64,000 bases of DNA from Paraburkholderia tuberum STM678 (GCF_902833905.1 NZ_CADFGP010000002.1:124001-188000); one strand, 5' to 3'; shown: positions 9,285 to 18,590, counted from the first letter of the stretch. A program made the numbers and translations. Notes: a model not told the origin generated them from the sequence alone.

Positions 9285-10439
9285 TCAGTGCGCGGCCGTC
9301 GCGGTCTCCACCTTCTTGCCCTTGCCGGCGCGCGTGATTTCTTCGAGCTTGATCTCGACGTGACGCGAGAACACGAACTCGGCGGGACGCTGCTTGTCGA
9401 GCGGAATGTCCTGCGCGAACGCGCCCGTGGTTTTCGGGCCGCGCATGCTGACCTTCAGCGCCTTCAGCGGATGCGCAACCGTGTCCATCACGGCCGTCGC
9501 TTCGAAACCGCAGTGGACCATGCAGTCCGCGCACTTCTCGTAGTTGCCGGTGCCGTACTTGTCCCAGTCCGTGGTTTCCATCAGTTCCTTGAAGGTCTTC
9601 ACGTAGCCTTCGCCGACCAGATAGCACGGTTTTTGCCAGCCGAACACGGTACGCGCCGGGTTGCCCCACGGCGTGCATTCGTAGGTCTGGTTGCCCGCGA
9701 GGAAGTCGAGGAACATCGCCGACTGGCTGAACGACCAGTTCTTGCCGTTGTTGCCGCGCTTGAAGATTTCGCGGAACAGCTGCTTGGTCTTGTCGCGGTT
9801 GAGGAAGTGCTGCTGATCCGGCGCGCGCTCATACGCATAACCCGGCGATACCGTGATGCCGTCGACGCCCATCGGGCCCAACGTGTCGAAGAACTTCGCC
9901 ACGCGTTCCGGCTGCGCGTCGTTGAACAGCGTGCAGTTGATATTCACGCGGAAGCCGCGGCGCTTCGCTTCGCGGATCGCGGCCACGGCCTTCTCGTACA
10001 CGCCTTCCTGCGACACCGAGTGATCGTGCGCTTCCTTGTCGCCGTCAAGATGAACCGACCACACGAAGTACGGATTCGGCTCGTAGTCGTCCATCTTCTT
10101 TTCCATCAGCAGCGCGTTCGTGCACAGGTACACGAACTTCTTGCGCGCCATGATGCCCTTGACGATCTGCGGCATTTCCTTGTGCAGCAGCGGCTCGCCA
10201 CCCGCGATCGACACGACCGGCGCACCGCATTCGTCGACGGCCTGCAGGCATTCTTCCAGCGACAGACGCTGGTTCAGAATCGGATCCGGATAGTCGATCT
10301 TGCCGCAGCCATTGCAGGCGAGATTGCAGCGAAACAGCGGCTCCAGCATCAGGGCGAGCGGATAGCGTTTGTTGCCGGAGAGATGCTGGCGCATGATGTA
10401 TGCGCCGACGCGGACTTTCTGTAGCAGCGGAATAGACAA
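9285..10439 (-). CDS. hpnH: HpnH, hopanoid biosynthesis radical SAM protein
   Basis: 384 residues. The radical SAM cluster motif is at C38-x3-C42-x2-C45 (RCNLACNGCGK). A SPASM-like Cys-rich end (YEKCADCMVHCGFEA) holds further ligands. HpnH joins the 5'-deoxyadenosyl group to hopene, giving adenosylhopane, the committed step to C35 hopanoids. Its product is the substrate of HpnG, encoded in the first operon. It lies 10 bases downstream of ispH on the same strand, so both are likely on one mRNA. Confidence 0.96.
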   Translation of the reverse strand: MSIPLLQKVRVGAYIMRQHLSGNKRYPLALMLEPLFRCNLACNGCGKIDYPDPILNQRLSLEECLQAVDECGAPVVSIAGGEPLLHKEMPQIVKGIMARKKFVYLCTNALLMEKKMDDYEPNPYFVWSVHLDGDKEAHDHSVSQEGVYEKAVAAIREAKRRGFRVNINCTLFNDAQPERVAKFFDTLGPMGVDGITVSPGYAYERAPDQQHFLNRDKTKQLFREIFKRGNNGKNWSFSQSAMFLDFLAGNQTYECTPWGNPARTVFGWQKPCYLVGEGYVKTFKELMETTDWDKYGTGNYEKCADCMVHCGFEATAVMDTVAHPLKALKVSMRGPKTTGAFAQDIPLDKQRPAEFVFSRHVEIKLEEITRAGKGKKVETATAAH

Positions 10440-10449
10440 GGCGTCCTCC

Positions 10450-11394
10450 TTAAACTTCGCGTGCAGCGAGTGGTTGCATCAGTTTCGATGGCAACTTGAA
10501 TTCGACTTTTTCTTCACGGCCCGCCATCGTCGTGACATCGACGGGCCCCAATGCGCGTAGCGCATCGATTACGTTTTCGACCATTTCTTCGGGCGCCGAC
10601 GCGCCGGCCGTGATGCCGACCGTGTGCACGTTGGCGAACCATTCCGGCTTCACTTCAGAGCCGTCGGCGACGAGGTAGCTCGCCACGCCGCTCTCGCTGC
10701 CGATTTCGCGCAGCCGGTTCGAGTTCGAGCTGTTGGTCGCGCCGACCACCAGCAGTACATCGACCTCTTTGCTCAATTCGCGCACCGCCGCCTGGCGGTT
10801 CTGCGTTGCATAGCAGATGTCGCGCGTGTCGGGACCGACCATGTCGGTAAAGCGGCGCAGCAGCGCGTCGATGATGCCGCGCGTGTCGTCGACCGACAAC
10901 GTGGTTTGCGTCACGTAGGCGAGCGGCGCATCGACCGGCAACTCGAGTTTCGCGACTTCTGCCTCGCTCTGCACGAGCAGCACCGTGCCGGGGATCTGGC
11001 CGATCGTGCCTTCCACTTCTGGATGGCCGGCGTGGCCGATCAGGATCAGCGTGCGGCCGGCGGCCACGTACTGACGACCTTGTACGTGCACCTTGGTCAC
11101 GAGCGGGCAGGTTGCGTCGAGCACGTCGAGGCCGCGCGCTTCGGCATCACGTTCGACGGTTTGCGCAACACCGTGCGCGCTGAATATCGCGACGGCACCT
11201 TGCGGCACTTCATCGAGTTCCTCGACGAAACGCGCGCCCTTCTGGCGCAGATTGTCGACCACGTGACGGTTATGGACAATCTCGTGGCGGACATACACGG
11301 GCGCGCCGTGTTGCTGTAACGCACGATCGACGATTTCGATTGCGCGGACAACGCCCGCACAAAAGCCGCGCGGCTGAGCAAGGATGACTCGCAT
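10450..11394 (-). CDS. ispH: 4-hydroxy-3-methylbut-2-enyl diphosphate reductase IspH
   Basis: 314 residues, starting [15 protein letters not shown], which aligns with other IspH starts; longer in-frame starts only add non-conserved residues. It makes IPP and DMAPP in the last MEP-pathway step using a [4Fe-4S] cluster. The three cluster cysteines are in GFCAGV (C12), DATCPLV and [19 protein letters not shown] and [11 protein letters not shown] complete the family signature. Coupling to hpnH places isoprenoid supply in the hopanoid locus. An ispH at the lspA/fkpB locus elsewhere would make this a second, pathway-specific copy. Confidence 0.96.
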   Translation of the reverse strand: MRVILAQPRGFCAGVVRAIEIVDRALQQHGAPVYVRHEIVHNRHVVDNLRQKGARFVEELDEVPQGAVAIFSAHGVAQTVERDAEARGLDVLDATCPLVTKVHVQGRQYVAAGRTLILIGHAGHPEVEGTIGQIPGTVLLVQSEAEVAKLELPVDAPLAYVTQTTLSVDDTRGIIDALLRRFTDMVGPDTRDICYATQNRQAAVRELSKEVDVLLVVGATNSSNSNRLREIGSESGVASYLVADGSEVKPEWFANVHTVGITAGASAPEEMVENVIDALRALGPVDVTTMAGREEKVEFKLPSKLMQPLAAREV

Positions 11395-11770
11395 AAGTTG
11401 GCGAACTCCGACTAACGCGGGTTTCGAAGAAGTCGTGAAACTGACTTTATCGCCGCGCTCATCTTGATTAGTTGACGTCTTGAGCCCCGGCGACCGGCCG
11501 GTACAGCAAAACCAAACGCGCATTCTAACGCTATCGGGGCCACTTTGCTTTTTGCTGCGGCCCGTGTGTTGGCCGCTTGCCGCACCCGCTGGGCCGTGCG
11601 GACGACCGGGGCGGCGAGCGTTACAACGATGTAAGGAGTCAGCGCGGGATTGCCTCGTAACGCGCCCGACCATGACCGCACACTGCACCGTCACGGCGGA
11701 ACCCTTAAACTACCGATCCTTGCCGCGCGGACATCGCGCTGTATTACAGAATGGTTTCGAGGCTCGCTGG
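11395..11770. other. Intergenic region between ispH and hpnC
   Basis: About 375 bases between the divergent ispH and hpnC starts. It is in-frame open with hpnC from 11480, but the encoded residues are not protein-like and match nothing in HpnC. It should contain both promoters; I see no strong box. An alternative hpnC start at 11672 would shorten the gap. Confidence 0.5.
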
Positions 11771-12637
11771 ATGGACGTCGATCAGCACGAAAACTTTCCG
11801 ATCGCGAGCGTGTTGCTGCCTAAGGCCCTACGCGCGCCTGTCGGTATTATCTATCAGGTCGTGCGCACTGCGGCCGATATCTCCGCCGAAGGCCAGTGGA
11901 GCGCCGCCGAGCGGCATGCCCGGCTGGCCGATTTCCGCGCCGGGCTTGACGCGATCGCGCAACGGCGCGCCGCGCCCGTGCATGCGCTGTTGTTCGGCAA
12001 GCTCGCTGGCGTGATCGCGCAATACGAGCTGCCGCTCGAACCGTTCTACGATCTGCTCGAGGGCTGCGCGCAGGACATCGATACGAATCGCTATGCGGAT
12101 CGCGCCGCGCTCGTCGACTATTGCCGCCGCTCGGCGCATCCGGTCGGGCATCTGCTGCTGCATCTGGTCGGCGCGGCGACGCCGCACAATCTTGCCGACG
12201 CCGACGCGATCTGCACGGCGTCGCAGCTGATCAGCTTCTGGCTCGACGTCGCCGCCGACTGGCAACGACAGCACGTGTACCTGCCGCAAGCCGATTTGCG
12301 CCGCTTCGGCGTGACCGAGGCGCAGATTGCCGATGGTGTCGTCGACGATGCGTGGCGCGCGCTGATGGCGTATGAAATCGCGTTCGTGCGCGCCACGCTG
12401 GTCCGCGGCGCACCGCTCGCGCTGCGCATGCCGGGGCGGCTCGGCATCGAGCTGTGTGGCGCGGTGCATGCAGGCTTTCGGTTTCTCGAGCGCATCGAGC
12501 GCGCGGATTACGATGTATTCCGCGCGCGCCCGGTCCTCAATCTGTTCGACTGGTGCGTGGTGGCGGCGCGCACCCTGAAAATGCGACTATCCAGACGCGT
12601 CGGCATGGCGGCGCGCTCAATCGAGGGTAATGCTTAA
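11771..12637 (+). CDS. hpnC: HpnC, squalene synthase-like protein
   Basis: 288 residues from the ATG at 11771 (MDVDQHENFPIASVLLP), where family similarity begins; the RBS is weak and an ATG at 11672 is possible. HpnC converts presqualene diphosphate to hydroxysqualene. The trans-prenyltransferase fold is clear, with the second region FWLDVAADWQRQHVYLP followed by QADLRRFGV. The first Asp-rich motif, normally DDIADE, reads ADISAE at residues 35-40, so two of three metal-binding Asp are missing. The stop overlaps hpnB by one base. Confidence 0.85.
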   Translation: MDVDQHENFPIASVLLPKALRAPVGIIYQVVRTAADISAEGQWSAAERHARLADFRAGLDAIAQRRAAPVHALLFGKLAGVIAQYELPLEPFYDLLEGCAQDIDTNRYADRAALVDYCRRSAHPVGHLLLHLVGAATPHNLADADAICTASQLISFWLDVAADWQRQHVYLPQADLRRFGVTEAQIADGVVDDAWRALMAYEIAFVRATLVRGAPLALRMPGRLGIELCGAVHAGFRFLERIERADYDVFRARPVLNLFDWCVVAARTLKMRLSRRVGMAARSIEGNA

Positions 12638-13809
12638 TGGCGGCGGTCCTGTTCGTTCTTTCGTGTGTTTCCCTGCTGATCTGGTGCGTGCTGCTGTTCG
12701 CGCGTGGCGGCTTCTGGCGCGCGCGTCCCGCCGCGCCGCTGGCCATCGCGGCGCGCGACGCATGGCCGGCCGTCGCGGCCGTCGTACCGGCGCGCAATGA
12801 AGTCGATGTGATCGCCGAGGCGGTCACGTCGCTGCTCGAGCAGGACTATGCAGGCGCGTTCCACGTGATCGTCGTCGACGATCACAGCACCGACGGCACC
12901 GCCGACGCCGCGCGTGCCGCAGCGCTGCGGCTGCAATGTCCGGAGCGCCTCACCGTGCTGAGCGCGAAGCCGTTGCCGCCAGGCTGGTCCGGCAAGGTGT
13001 GGGCGCAGTCGCAGGGCATCGAGGCGGTGCGCACGCTCGATCTGCCGGCCGAATTCCTGTTGCTGACCGATGCCGACATCGGCCACCCCGCCGAGGCGTT
13101 GACGCAGCTCGTCGCGCGCGCGGATGCCGAAAAGCGCGACCTCGTCTCGCTGATGGTCCGGCTGCGCTGCGATTCGTTCTGGGAAAAGGCGCTGATTCCG
13201 GCCTTCGTGTTCTTCTTCGCGAAGCTGTATCCGTTCGCGTGGGTCAACAATCCACGCAACCGCACCGCGGCCGCGGCGGGCGGCTGCATGTTGGTGCGCC
13301 GCGCGGCGCTCGAGGAAGCGGGCGGCATCGAGTCGATTCGCGCCGAGCTGATCGACGATTGCAGTCTTGCCGCGCGCATCAAGCATCGTGGCACCGGCCG
13401 TCATCCGATCCGGCTCGATGTGGCGGCGAAGAGCGTGTCGCTGCGTCCCTACGATAGCTGGCGCGACATCTGGAACATGATCGCGCGCACTGCGTTCACG
13501 CAGCTGCGCTACTCGCCGCTGCTGCTCGCGGGCACGCTCGTCGGCATGGCGATCATCTATCTGTTGCCGCCGGTCGCGGCGTTGATCCTCGGGCCACTCG
13601 GCTGGCCGGCCTGGATCGCGTGGGCGGCAATGTGCTGCGCCTATGCGCCGATGCTCGTCTACTACCGGCGCTCACCGCTGTGGGCGCCGTTTCTGCCACT
13701 CGTGGCGCTGTTCTATGTCGGCGCAACGTTCGCATCGGCGGTGCGCTACTGGCGTGGCAAGGGTGGGCAGTGGAAGGCGCGCGTGCAGGCACCAGTGCAG
13801 GAGCGCTGA
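12637..13809 (+). CDS. hpnB: HpnB, hopanoid-associated family 2 glycosyltransferase
   Basis: 390 residues. The N-terminal membrane helix is at about residues 1-25. A GT-A domain follows with VPARNEVDVIAEAV, VVDDHSTDGT, the DxD motif in LLTDADIGHP and an acceptor-side ELIDDCSLAARIK. Three hydrophobic segments close the protein. HpnB is thought to add a sugar or amino-sugar headgroup to ribosylhopane or bacteriohopanetetrol at the inner membrane. The start overlaps the hpnC stop by one base and the gene ends at a terminator. Confidence 0.92.
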   Translation: MAAVLFVLSCVSLLIWCVLLFARGGFWRARPAAPLAIAARDAWPAVAAVVPARNEVDVIAEAVTSLLEQDYAGAFHVIVVDDHSTDGTADAARAAALRLQCPERLTVLSAKPLPPGWSGKVWAQSQGIEAVRTLDLPAEFLLLTDADIGHPAEALTQLVARADAEKRDLVSLMVRLRCDSFWEKALIPAFVFFFAKLYPFAWVNNPRNRTAAAAGGCMLVRRAALEEAGGIESIRAELIDDCSLAARIKHRGTGRHPIRLDVAAKSVSLRPYDSWRDIWNMIARTAFTQLRYSPLLLAGTLVGMAIIYLLPPVAALILGPLGWPAWIAWAAMCCAYAPMLVYYRRSPLWAPFLPLVALFYVGATFASAVRYWRGKGGQWKARVQAPVQER

Positions 13810-13857
13810 AGTCTGTCGATGGCCGATGCGCTCGTCGGATGCAGAAGGCAGACGTAA

Positions 13858-13885
13858 AAAAAAAGCGGCTCCAGGCCGCTTTTTC
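13858..13885. terminator. Bidirectional terminator after hpnB
   Basis: AAAAGCGGC and GCCGCTTTT pair around TCCAG, with A-rich and T-rich flanks on the two sides. It lies between hpnB and a convergent gene and can serve both. Confidence 0.85.
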
Positions 13886-13901
13886 TACGTAGCGCGTTTC
13901 A

Positions 13902-14468
13902 TCACGCGTTCGTCAGCATCATGTACATCTGGATCACGATGTCCGGCGAGAACGTGAACGGCACCCAGCCGTGGCCGGTGTGGCGCATCACCAGCAAGCG
14001 GTCGCCGTTCGATTGCTTTTGCACGGCCATCGTCGGATTCTTCGTCGAGACGAATTGCCAGCCTGGCGGGATGCCTTGCGGCTGCTCCGGCGTCATCGAG
14101 GCCCGTGCGTTCGACAGTTCCTCGATCAGCCGGCTGATCTGGTCCGGGCGTAGCGCGACGGTCTGATCGCCGATCGTCATCGTGATTTCGTCGCGCGCGG
14201 GGCGGTTGATTTCGAGCGTCGGCTGCAATTGCGGGGCGGCCGGCGTATCGATCGCTTCGGCGTGCGTTTCTGCGTTTGCTTCGGTGCTCGCGGGCTGTTC
14301 CGCTGCTGCTTGCGCCGCTGCTTCGTGCGCGGCATGCTCCACCGCCGCGGGCAATGCCGCAGCGTCAGCGCTTGTCTCGGGAGTGTTCTCGGCCTGCGTG
14401 GCCACGACAGCCTGAATGAGCTGATCGACGCCCATTTCCAGCGCGCCGAGCTGTTCGTGAAGGTTCAT
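13902..14468 (-). CDS. Hypothetical protein in the hopanoid cluster
   Basis: 188 residues from the ATG at 14468 (MNLHEQLGALEMGVDQLIQAV). The N-terminus is helical. Residues 35-85 are an Ala/Glu-rich, probably disordered linker. The C-terminal 100 residues look folded, with EITMTIGDQTVALRPDQIS, PGWQFVSTKNPTMAVQ and WVPFTFSPDIVIQMYMML. No signal peptide or known catalytic motif is seen. It is flanked by hpnB and hpnA on a separate transcript. I do not recognise a family; the domain order suggests a cytoplasmic adaptor-like protein. Confidence 0.75.
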   Translation of the reverse strand: MNLHEQLGALEMGVDQLIQAVVATQAENTPETSADAAALPAAVEHAAHEAAAQAAAEQPASTEANAETHAEAIDTPAAPQLQPTLEINRPARDEITMTIGDQTVALRPDQISRLIEELSNARASMTPEQPQGIPPGWQFVSTKNPTMAVQKQSNGDRLLVMRHTGHGWVPFTFSPDIVIQMYMMLTNA

Positions 14469-14602
14469 GCGAGGTTTCTCAGGTAGGACCCGCGATTTTA
14501 CCCGCTGCGCGCAGGCTTGGACCCGTCGCCGGCGCGGGACTTGTAACAAAATGCTTACGGCCGCTGTTCAGCCTTTCACCTGACCGTTCACTTATCCCTT
14601 GA

Positions 14603-15613
14603 TCACCGCTTCAGATACCCCGCCTGCCGGAACCATTCGAGCGCATCGGCGAGCCCCTCGCGATAAGGCCGCGCCCGATACCCCAGCTCGCGTTCCGCCT
14701 TCGCCGACGTGAAATACATCTTGTTCTTCGACATCTTCAGTCCGTCGACGGTGACGAAAGGTTCGCGCTTCGTGAATTTGGCGACCGCTTCCGCGCCCAT
14801 CGCGAGCGGATACAACGGCCAGCGCGGCAGGCTCAGTGTCGGTGCCTTGCGGCCGGTCAATGCCGCGATATCGGCGAGCATCTGCTGCAACGGCAGATTT
14901 TCGCCGCCCAGAATATAGCGCTCGCCGATCTTGCCGCGTTCGAGCGCAAGGAAATGACCGGCGGCGACGTCGTCGACGTGCACGAGGTTCAGCCCCGTAT
15001 CGACGAATGCGGGAATCTTGCCGAGCGCTGCCTCCAGAATGATGCGCCCGGTGGGCGTCGGTTTCACGTCGCGCGGGCCGATCGGCGTCGATGGATTGAC
15101 GATCACCGCGGGCAGACTGTCCTCGGCGATCATGCGCTCGACCGCGCGCTCGGCGAGCACCTTGCTGCGCTTGTAGACGCCGATCGCCTGGTCGGCGCGA
15201 AGCGGCGAGGTTTCGTCGGCGGACTGGCCGGAGCTCGTCACCTTCAGCGTGGCGACGCTGCTCGTATACACGATGCGTTCCACGCCTTCCTTCAACGCCG
15301 CGCGCATCGTCGCCTCGGTGCCTTCGAGATTCGCGCGCTCGATCTCGCCGGAGTCCGGCGCCCACAGCCGATAATCGGCGGCCACATGTAGCAGATAGCG
15401 CACGCCGCGCAGCGCGTTGCGCATCGATGCTTCGTCGCGCATGTCGCCGACGACGATTTCCGCGTCGAGCGATTCGACGTTCTTGCGCGGACTCGTCGCG
15501 CGCACCAGCACGCGTACGCGAAAGCCCTTGCTCTGCGCGATGCGCGCCACCGACGATCCGACGAAGCCGGACGCGCCGGTCACGAGCACGAGATCGCGAT
15601 TCTGTTCGGTCAT
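14603..15613 (-). CDS. hpnA: HpnA, hopanoid-associated NAD-dependent sugar epimerase
   Basis: 336 residues of the extended SDR fold. TGASGFVGSSVA at the N-terminus binds the dinucleotide; VVGDMRDEASM and LLHVAADYRLW follow. The active-site Tyr-Lys pair is in VYKRSKVLAE and the substrate segment is VNPSTPIGPRDVKPTPTG. HpnA is linked to headgroup sugar processing in hopanoid clusters. It is transcribed alone or with the upstream hypothetical gene on the same strand, away from the acylphosphatase. Confidence 0.9.
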   Translation of the reverse strand: MTEQNRDLVLVTGASGFVGSSVARIAQSKGFRVRVLVRATSPRKNVESLDAEIVVGDMRDEASMRNALRGVRYLLHVAADYRLWAPDSGEIERANLEGTEATMRAALKEGVERIVYTSSVATLKVTSSGQSADETSPLRADQAIGVYKRSKVLAERAVERMIAEDSLPAVIVNPSTPIGPRDVKPTPTGRIILEAALGKIPAFVDTGLNLVHVDDVAAGHFLALERGKIGERYILGGENLPLQQMLADIAALTGRKAPTLSLPRWPLYPLAMGAEAVAKFTKREPFVTVDGLKMSKNKMYFTSAKAERELGYRARPYREGLADALEWFRQAGYLKR

Positions 15614-15751
15614 TCTGTTTCCATTTCCGGCGTGACGGTCGACGGATTGTACGTGGCGCGCGCAAAGGATGGGCGTTGCCGAGCGCGCTCGCCGCGACGC
15701 GACTAGAATGCCGGCTTGAAAGATTGTCAGGCATTAAAAGGAGGTAGCGGC

Positions 15752-16045
15752 ATGGCCCCGGATCTGGATGAGCGGATCGAAACGTATTACGCGCGGGTGC
15801 GCGGCACCGTGCAGGGCGTTGGTTTTCGCCTTGCGACGGTGCGCCAGGCGCACGCGCTCGGCATCAAGGGATGGGTCGCGAATCTCGACGACGGTTCGGT
15901 CGAGGCGATGTTGCAGGGACCGGCCAATCAGATCGACAGGATGTTGTCGTGGCTGCGTCACGGACCGCCGGCGGCGCGCGTGACCGAAGTGAGCGGCGAG
16001 GAGCGCGTGACGGACAGGCGTTACGAGCGCTTCGAGCAGCATTGA
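15752..16045 (+). CDS. acyP: Acylphosphatase
   Basis: 97 residues. The start at 15752 is chosen because AAAAGGAGGT lies just upstream at ideal spacing. The signature GTVQGVGFRLATVRQAHALG holds the catalytic Arg, and GWVANLDDGSVEAMLQGP holds the catalytic Asn. It hydrolyses acyl phosphates in the cytoplasm. It is a single gene divergent from hpnA and ends at a terminator. Confidence 0.95.
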   Translation: MAPDLDERIETYYARVRGTVQGVGFRLATVRQAHALGIKGWVANLDDGSVEAMLQGPANQIDRMLSWLRHGPPAARVTEVSGEERVTDRRYERFEQH

Positions 16046-16063
16046 GCTCGAGCTGCGTGAGTT

Positions 16064-16106
16064 AAAAAAGCGGCGCGCCGTCCAGAGGAGGGCGCGCCGC
16101 TTTTTC
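16064..16106. terminator. Terminator between acylphosphatase and egtD
   Basis: AAAAAGCGGCGCGCC and GGCGCGCCGCTTTTT form a 15-bp stem around a GTCCAGAGGAG loop. It is symmetrical with A and T runs, so it can act in both directions between the convergent genes. Confidence 0.92.
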
Positions 16107-16148
16107 GTTTATGACTTTATCGGCCGTTATTTGCCGCGTGGTCAGCGC

Positions 16149-17132
16149 TTACCGGGCCACCAACAAACTCTCCGCGAATCCCCACTCATCCTCGATCCAT
16201 TGATGGCTGCACACGAAGCCGGCGCCATCGGCGATCGCGGGCAATTCTTCCGCACGATACTTGTGGCTGCTTTCGGTCCAGATCGTCTCGCCTTCCGTCA
16301 GCGACACCGTCAGCTTTGCGGCGCGCACGTGAGCGGTGATATCGCGCTTCGCGCGCAGATGCATCTCGATGCTGCGCGCGTCCGGATTGAAGCGCGCGAC
16401 GTGCTCGAACTCATCGAGCGGAAAGTCGCCGTCGAGTTCGCGGTTGACGCGCGCGAGCAGGTTCAGATTGAACGACGCGGTCACGCCGATCGCGTCGTCG
16501 TAGGCTGCGACCAGCACCGGCGTCGGTTTGATCAGATCGGTGCCGAGCAGCAGCGCGTCGCCGGGCGCGAGCATGTTGCGGATCTCGCGCAGAAAACGCG
16601 TCGCCGCGAGCCTGCCGAAGTTGCCGATCGTGCTGCCGAGGAACAGCACGAGCAAGCGGTCGTCGGGCGCGCGCTGCCGGCTCACTTCGGCGAGACCGGC
16701 CAGATAGTCGCGCTCATAACCGACGATCGAAATCCGCTCGATGTCACCGAGTTCGCGCCGGCACAACTGCAAAGCACTGCGCGAAATTTCAATCGGGCAG
16801 TAGGAAGTAGGGCGTTTTTTACACAGCGCCTCGAGAATGCGCCGCGTTTTACGGCCGCTGCCGCTGCCGAGTTCGGCGACCGTGACGTCATGCGGCAAAT
16901 GCTCGACGATGTCGGCCGCGTGCTTCGCGAGCAGACGTTCTTCGGCGCGCGTGACGCCATATTCGGGTAATACGGTAATCACTTCAAAAAGTGCGGAACC
17001 GACCTCGTCGTACAGATACTTCGACGGCAGCTCTTTTTGCGGCGTATGGGTGAGGCCGGCGTACACGTCGGCGGCGAAGGCGCGACGCAGTTCGGAAGGC
17101 GAGTTGCTGAGCGATAGGGCTGGCTGGGTCAT
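16149..17132 (-). CDS. egtD: L-histidine N-alpha-methyltransferase EgtD-like
   Basis: 327 residues from the ATG at 17132, with GGAG six bases upstream. The SAM-binding segment reads VAELGSGSGRKTRRILEAL. Other EgtD features are KYLYDEVGSALFEVITVLPEYGVTR (split here by length limits into KYLYDEVGSALFEVI and PEYGVTRAE) and LFLGSTIGNF. EgtD trimethylates histidine to hercynine in ergothioneine synthesis. No EgtB-like sulfoxide synthase is encoded beside it, which is unusual because the two are commonly adjacent. The assignment is to the dimethylhistidine methyltransferase family; the true substrate is inferred. Confidence 0.85.
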   Translation of the reverse strand: MTQPALSLSNSPSELRRAFAADVYAGLTHTPQKELPSKYLYDEVGSALFEVITVLPEYGVTRAEERLLAKHAADIVEHLPHDVTVAELGSGSGRKTRRILEALCKKRPTSYCPIEISRSALQLCRRELGDIERISIVGYERDYLAGLAEVSRQRAPDDRLLVLFLGSTIGNFGRLAATRFLREIRNMLAPGDALLLGTDLIKPTPVLVAAYDDAIGVTASFNLNLLARVNRELDGDFPLDEFEHVARFNPDARSIEMHLRAKRDITAHVRAAKLTVSLTEGETIWTESSHKYRAEELPAIADGAGFVCSHQWIEDEWGFAESLLVAR

Positions 17133-17692
17133 GCTGGCTCCAGTAGTCACATTCGATGAGCGGGATTGCTGCCGGGCGGTGGCATGCGCGACGAAACGCA
17201 GTTGAGGCATGCCGTGGGCGAGATGCGCGGGCGGTGATTCGTGGCGGCCTGACAGACTGCGCACGAGGCTGCATTCGCCGACCCGGCTCGTGGTTGCTGC
17301 TCGTTGCGTGCCGCTGTGGACGTCGTTGTCGCGAGTGATGCGGCCACAGCGTGCAAAACTTGGCTAGCAAGATTCGCGCGAGGCGAGGACGAGCAGGAAA
17401 TGGCTTCGCCGGCCGCGGCGCACGAAGTTATGTTCTAGTGCATCGACGCGCGACGCGCACGACTAATTGCAGCCGACTGACGAAAAAGCGCAAGCCCGTT
17501 GGCGAATAACCCGTCTAGAATGCCCGTTTTCCTACGGTTTTGCACCGCCGCTTCAGAACAACAACGCAGCGTCTGCCGCTTTGCCCGCGTGGCCGCCTGC
17601 TCACGAGACATCATATTCATGACGACAACGAACGCCGCGAGCCTGCGTCGCGCGCCGCAAGCCCACGCGTCACACCGAGCCCCGACCGCGCA
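17133..17692. other. Gene-free region between egtD and rarD
   Basis: 560 bases between divergent genes with no credible coding region in any frame. It must hold both promoters. TAGAAT at 17516-17521 is a possible -10 box for rarD, without a clear -35. Nothing else stands out. Confidence 0.5.
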
Positions 17693-18589
17693 ATGAATCA
17701 CAACGACTTCAGGCGCGGGATCGCATTGTCGGTCGGCGCGTCGGCGATGTTCGCATTATTGTCCGCTTACGCGACGCTGCTCAAACCGCTGTCGGGCCTC
17801 GACATCTTCGCGTGGCGCATCGTGTGGACCGTGCCTGGCGCGCTGCTGCTCGTCGCGGTGCGCAAGCGCCTGCCGATTCTGCGCGCGCTCGTTGTCCAAA
17901 TGATGACGCAGCCGAAGCTCGGTGCCGCGATGGCCGTGGCTGCGGGCCTGCTCGGCGTACAGCTGTGGCTGTTTCTGTGGGCGCCGCTGCATGGGCGCAT
18001 GCTCGAAGTGTCGCTCGGCTATTTCCTGCTGCCGCTCGCGATGGTACTGGTCGGGCGCTTCCACTATCGCGAGCGGCTCGACGCGTTGCAGTGGCTCGCG
18101 GTCGCGTGCGCGGCGGTTGGCGTCGCTCACGAACTGTGGGTGACGGGTGCGTTCTCGTGGCCGACGCTCGTCGTCGCGCTCGGTTATCCGCCTTATTTCG
18201 TGGTGCGTCGTCAGATCAATCAGGATTCGCTTGCAATGTTCACCGTCGAGATGGCGTTGCTGCTGCCGGTGGCCGCCGTGTGCATTCTCAGCGGCGGCTC
18301 GCTGCAAGCGATCGCCGGCCGCGCCGAAATGTGGTGTCTGCTATTGCCGGGGCTCGGTGCGTTGAGCACGCTCGCGCTCGCTTCGTATCTGAAGGCGAGC
18401 CGACTGTTGCCGGTCGCGTTGTTCGGCATTCTCGGCTACGTCGAGCCGGTGCTGCTCGTGTTCGTGTCGATCGCGCTGCTGCGCGAAACGCTGAGCGTCG
18501 CGCAACTCGCGACCTATGTGCCGATCTGGATCGCCGTCGCGCTGACCGCGCTGCACAGCGTGCGCTTCGTTCGGTTCGCGTCGAACTGA
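17693..18589 (+). CDS. rarD: RarD-type EamA permease
   Basis: 298 residues with about ten membrane helices, the length of RarD proteins. It starts MNHNDFRRGIALSVGASAMFA; the next segment LSGLDIFAWRIVWTVPGALLL and the central LGYFLLPLAMVLVGRFHYRER are typical of RarD. RarD proteins are inner-membrane drug/metabolite-family transporters of uncertain substrate. An in-frame extension back to 17540 is not conserved-looking. The gene converges with the DUF962 gene, leaving one base between the stops. Confidence 0.9.
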   Translation: MNHNDFRRGIALSVGASAMFALLSAYATLLKPLSGLDIFAWRIVWTVPGALLLVAVRKRLPILRALVVQMMTQPKLGAAMAVAAGLLGVQLWLFLWAPLHGRMLEVSLGYFLLPLAMVLVGRFHYRERLDALQWLAVACAAVGVAHELWVTGAFSWPTLVVALGYPPYFVVRRQINQDSLAMFTVEMALLLPVAAVCILSGGSLQAIAGRAEMWCLLLPGLGALSTLALASYLKASRLLPVALFGILGYVEPVLLVFVSIALLRETLSVAQLATYVPIWIAVALTALHSVRFVRFASN

Positions 18590-18590
18590 A

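Noticed and set aside
17133..17692. Possible small RNA gene between egtD and rarD
   Set aside because: No convincing promoter-terminator pair was found, so only the gap is recorded.
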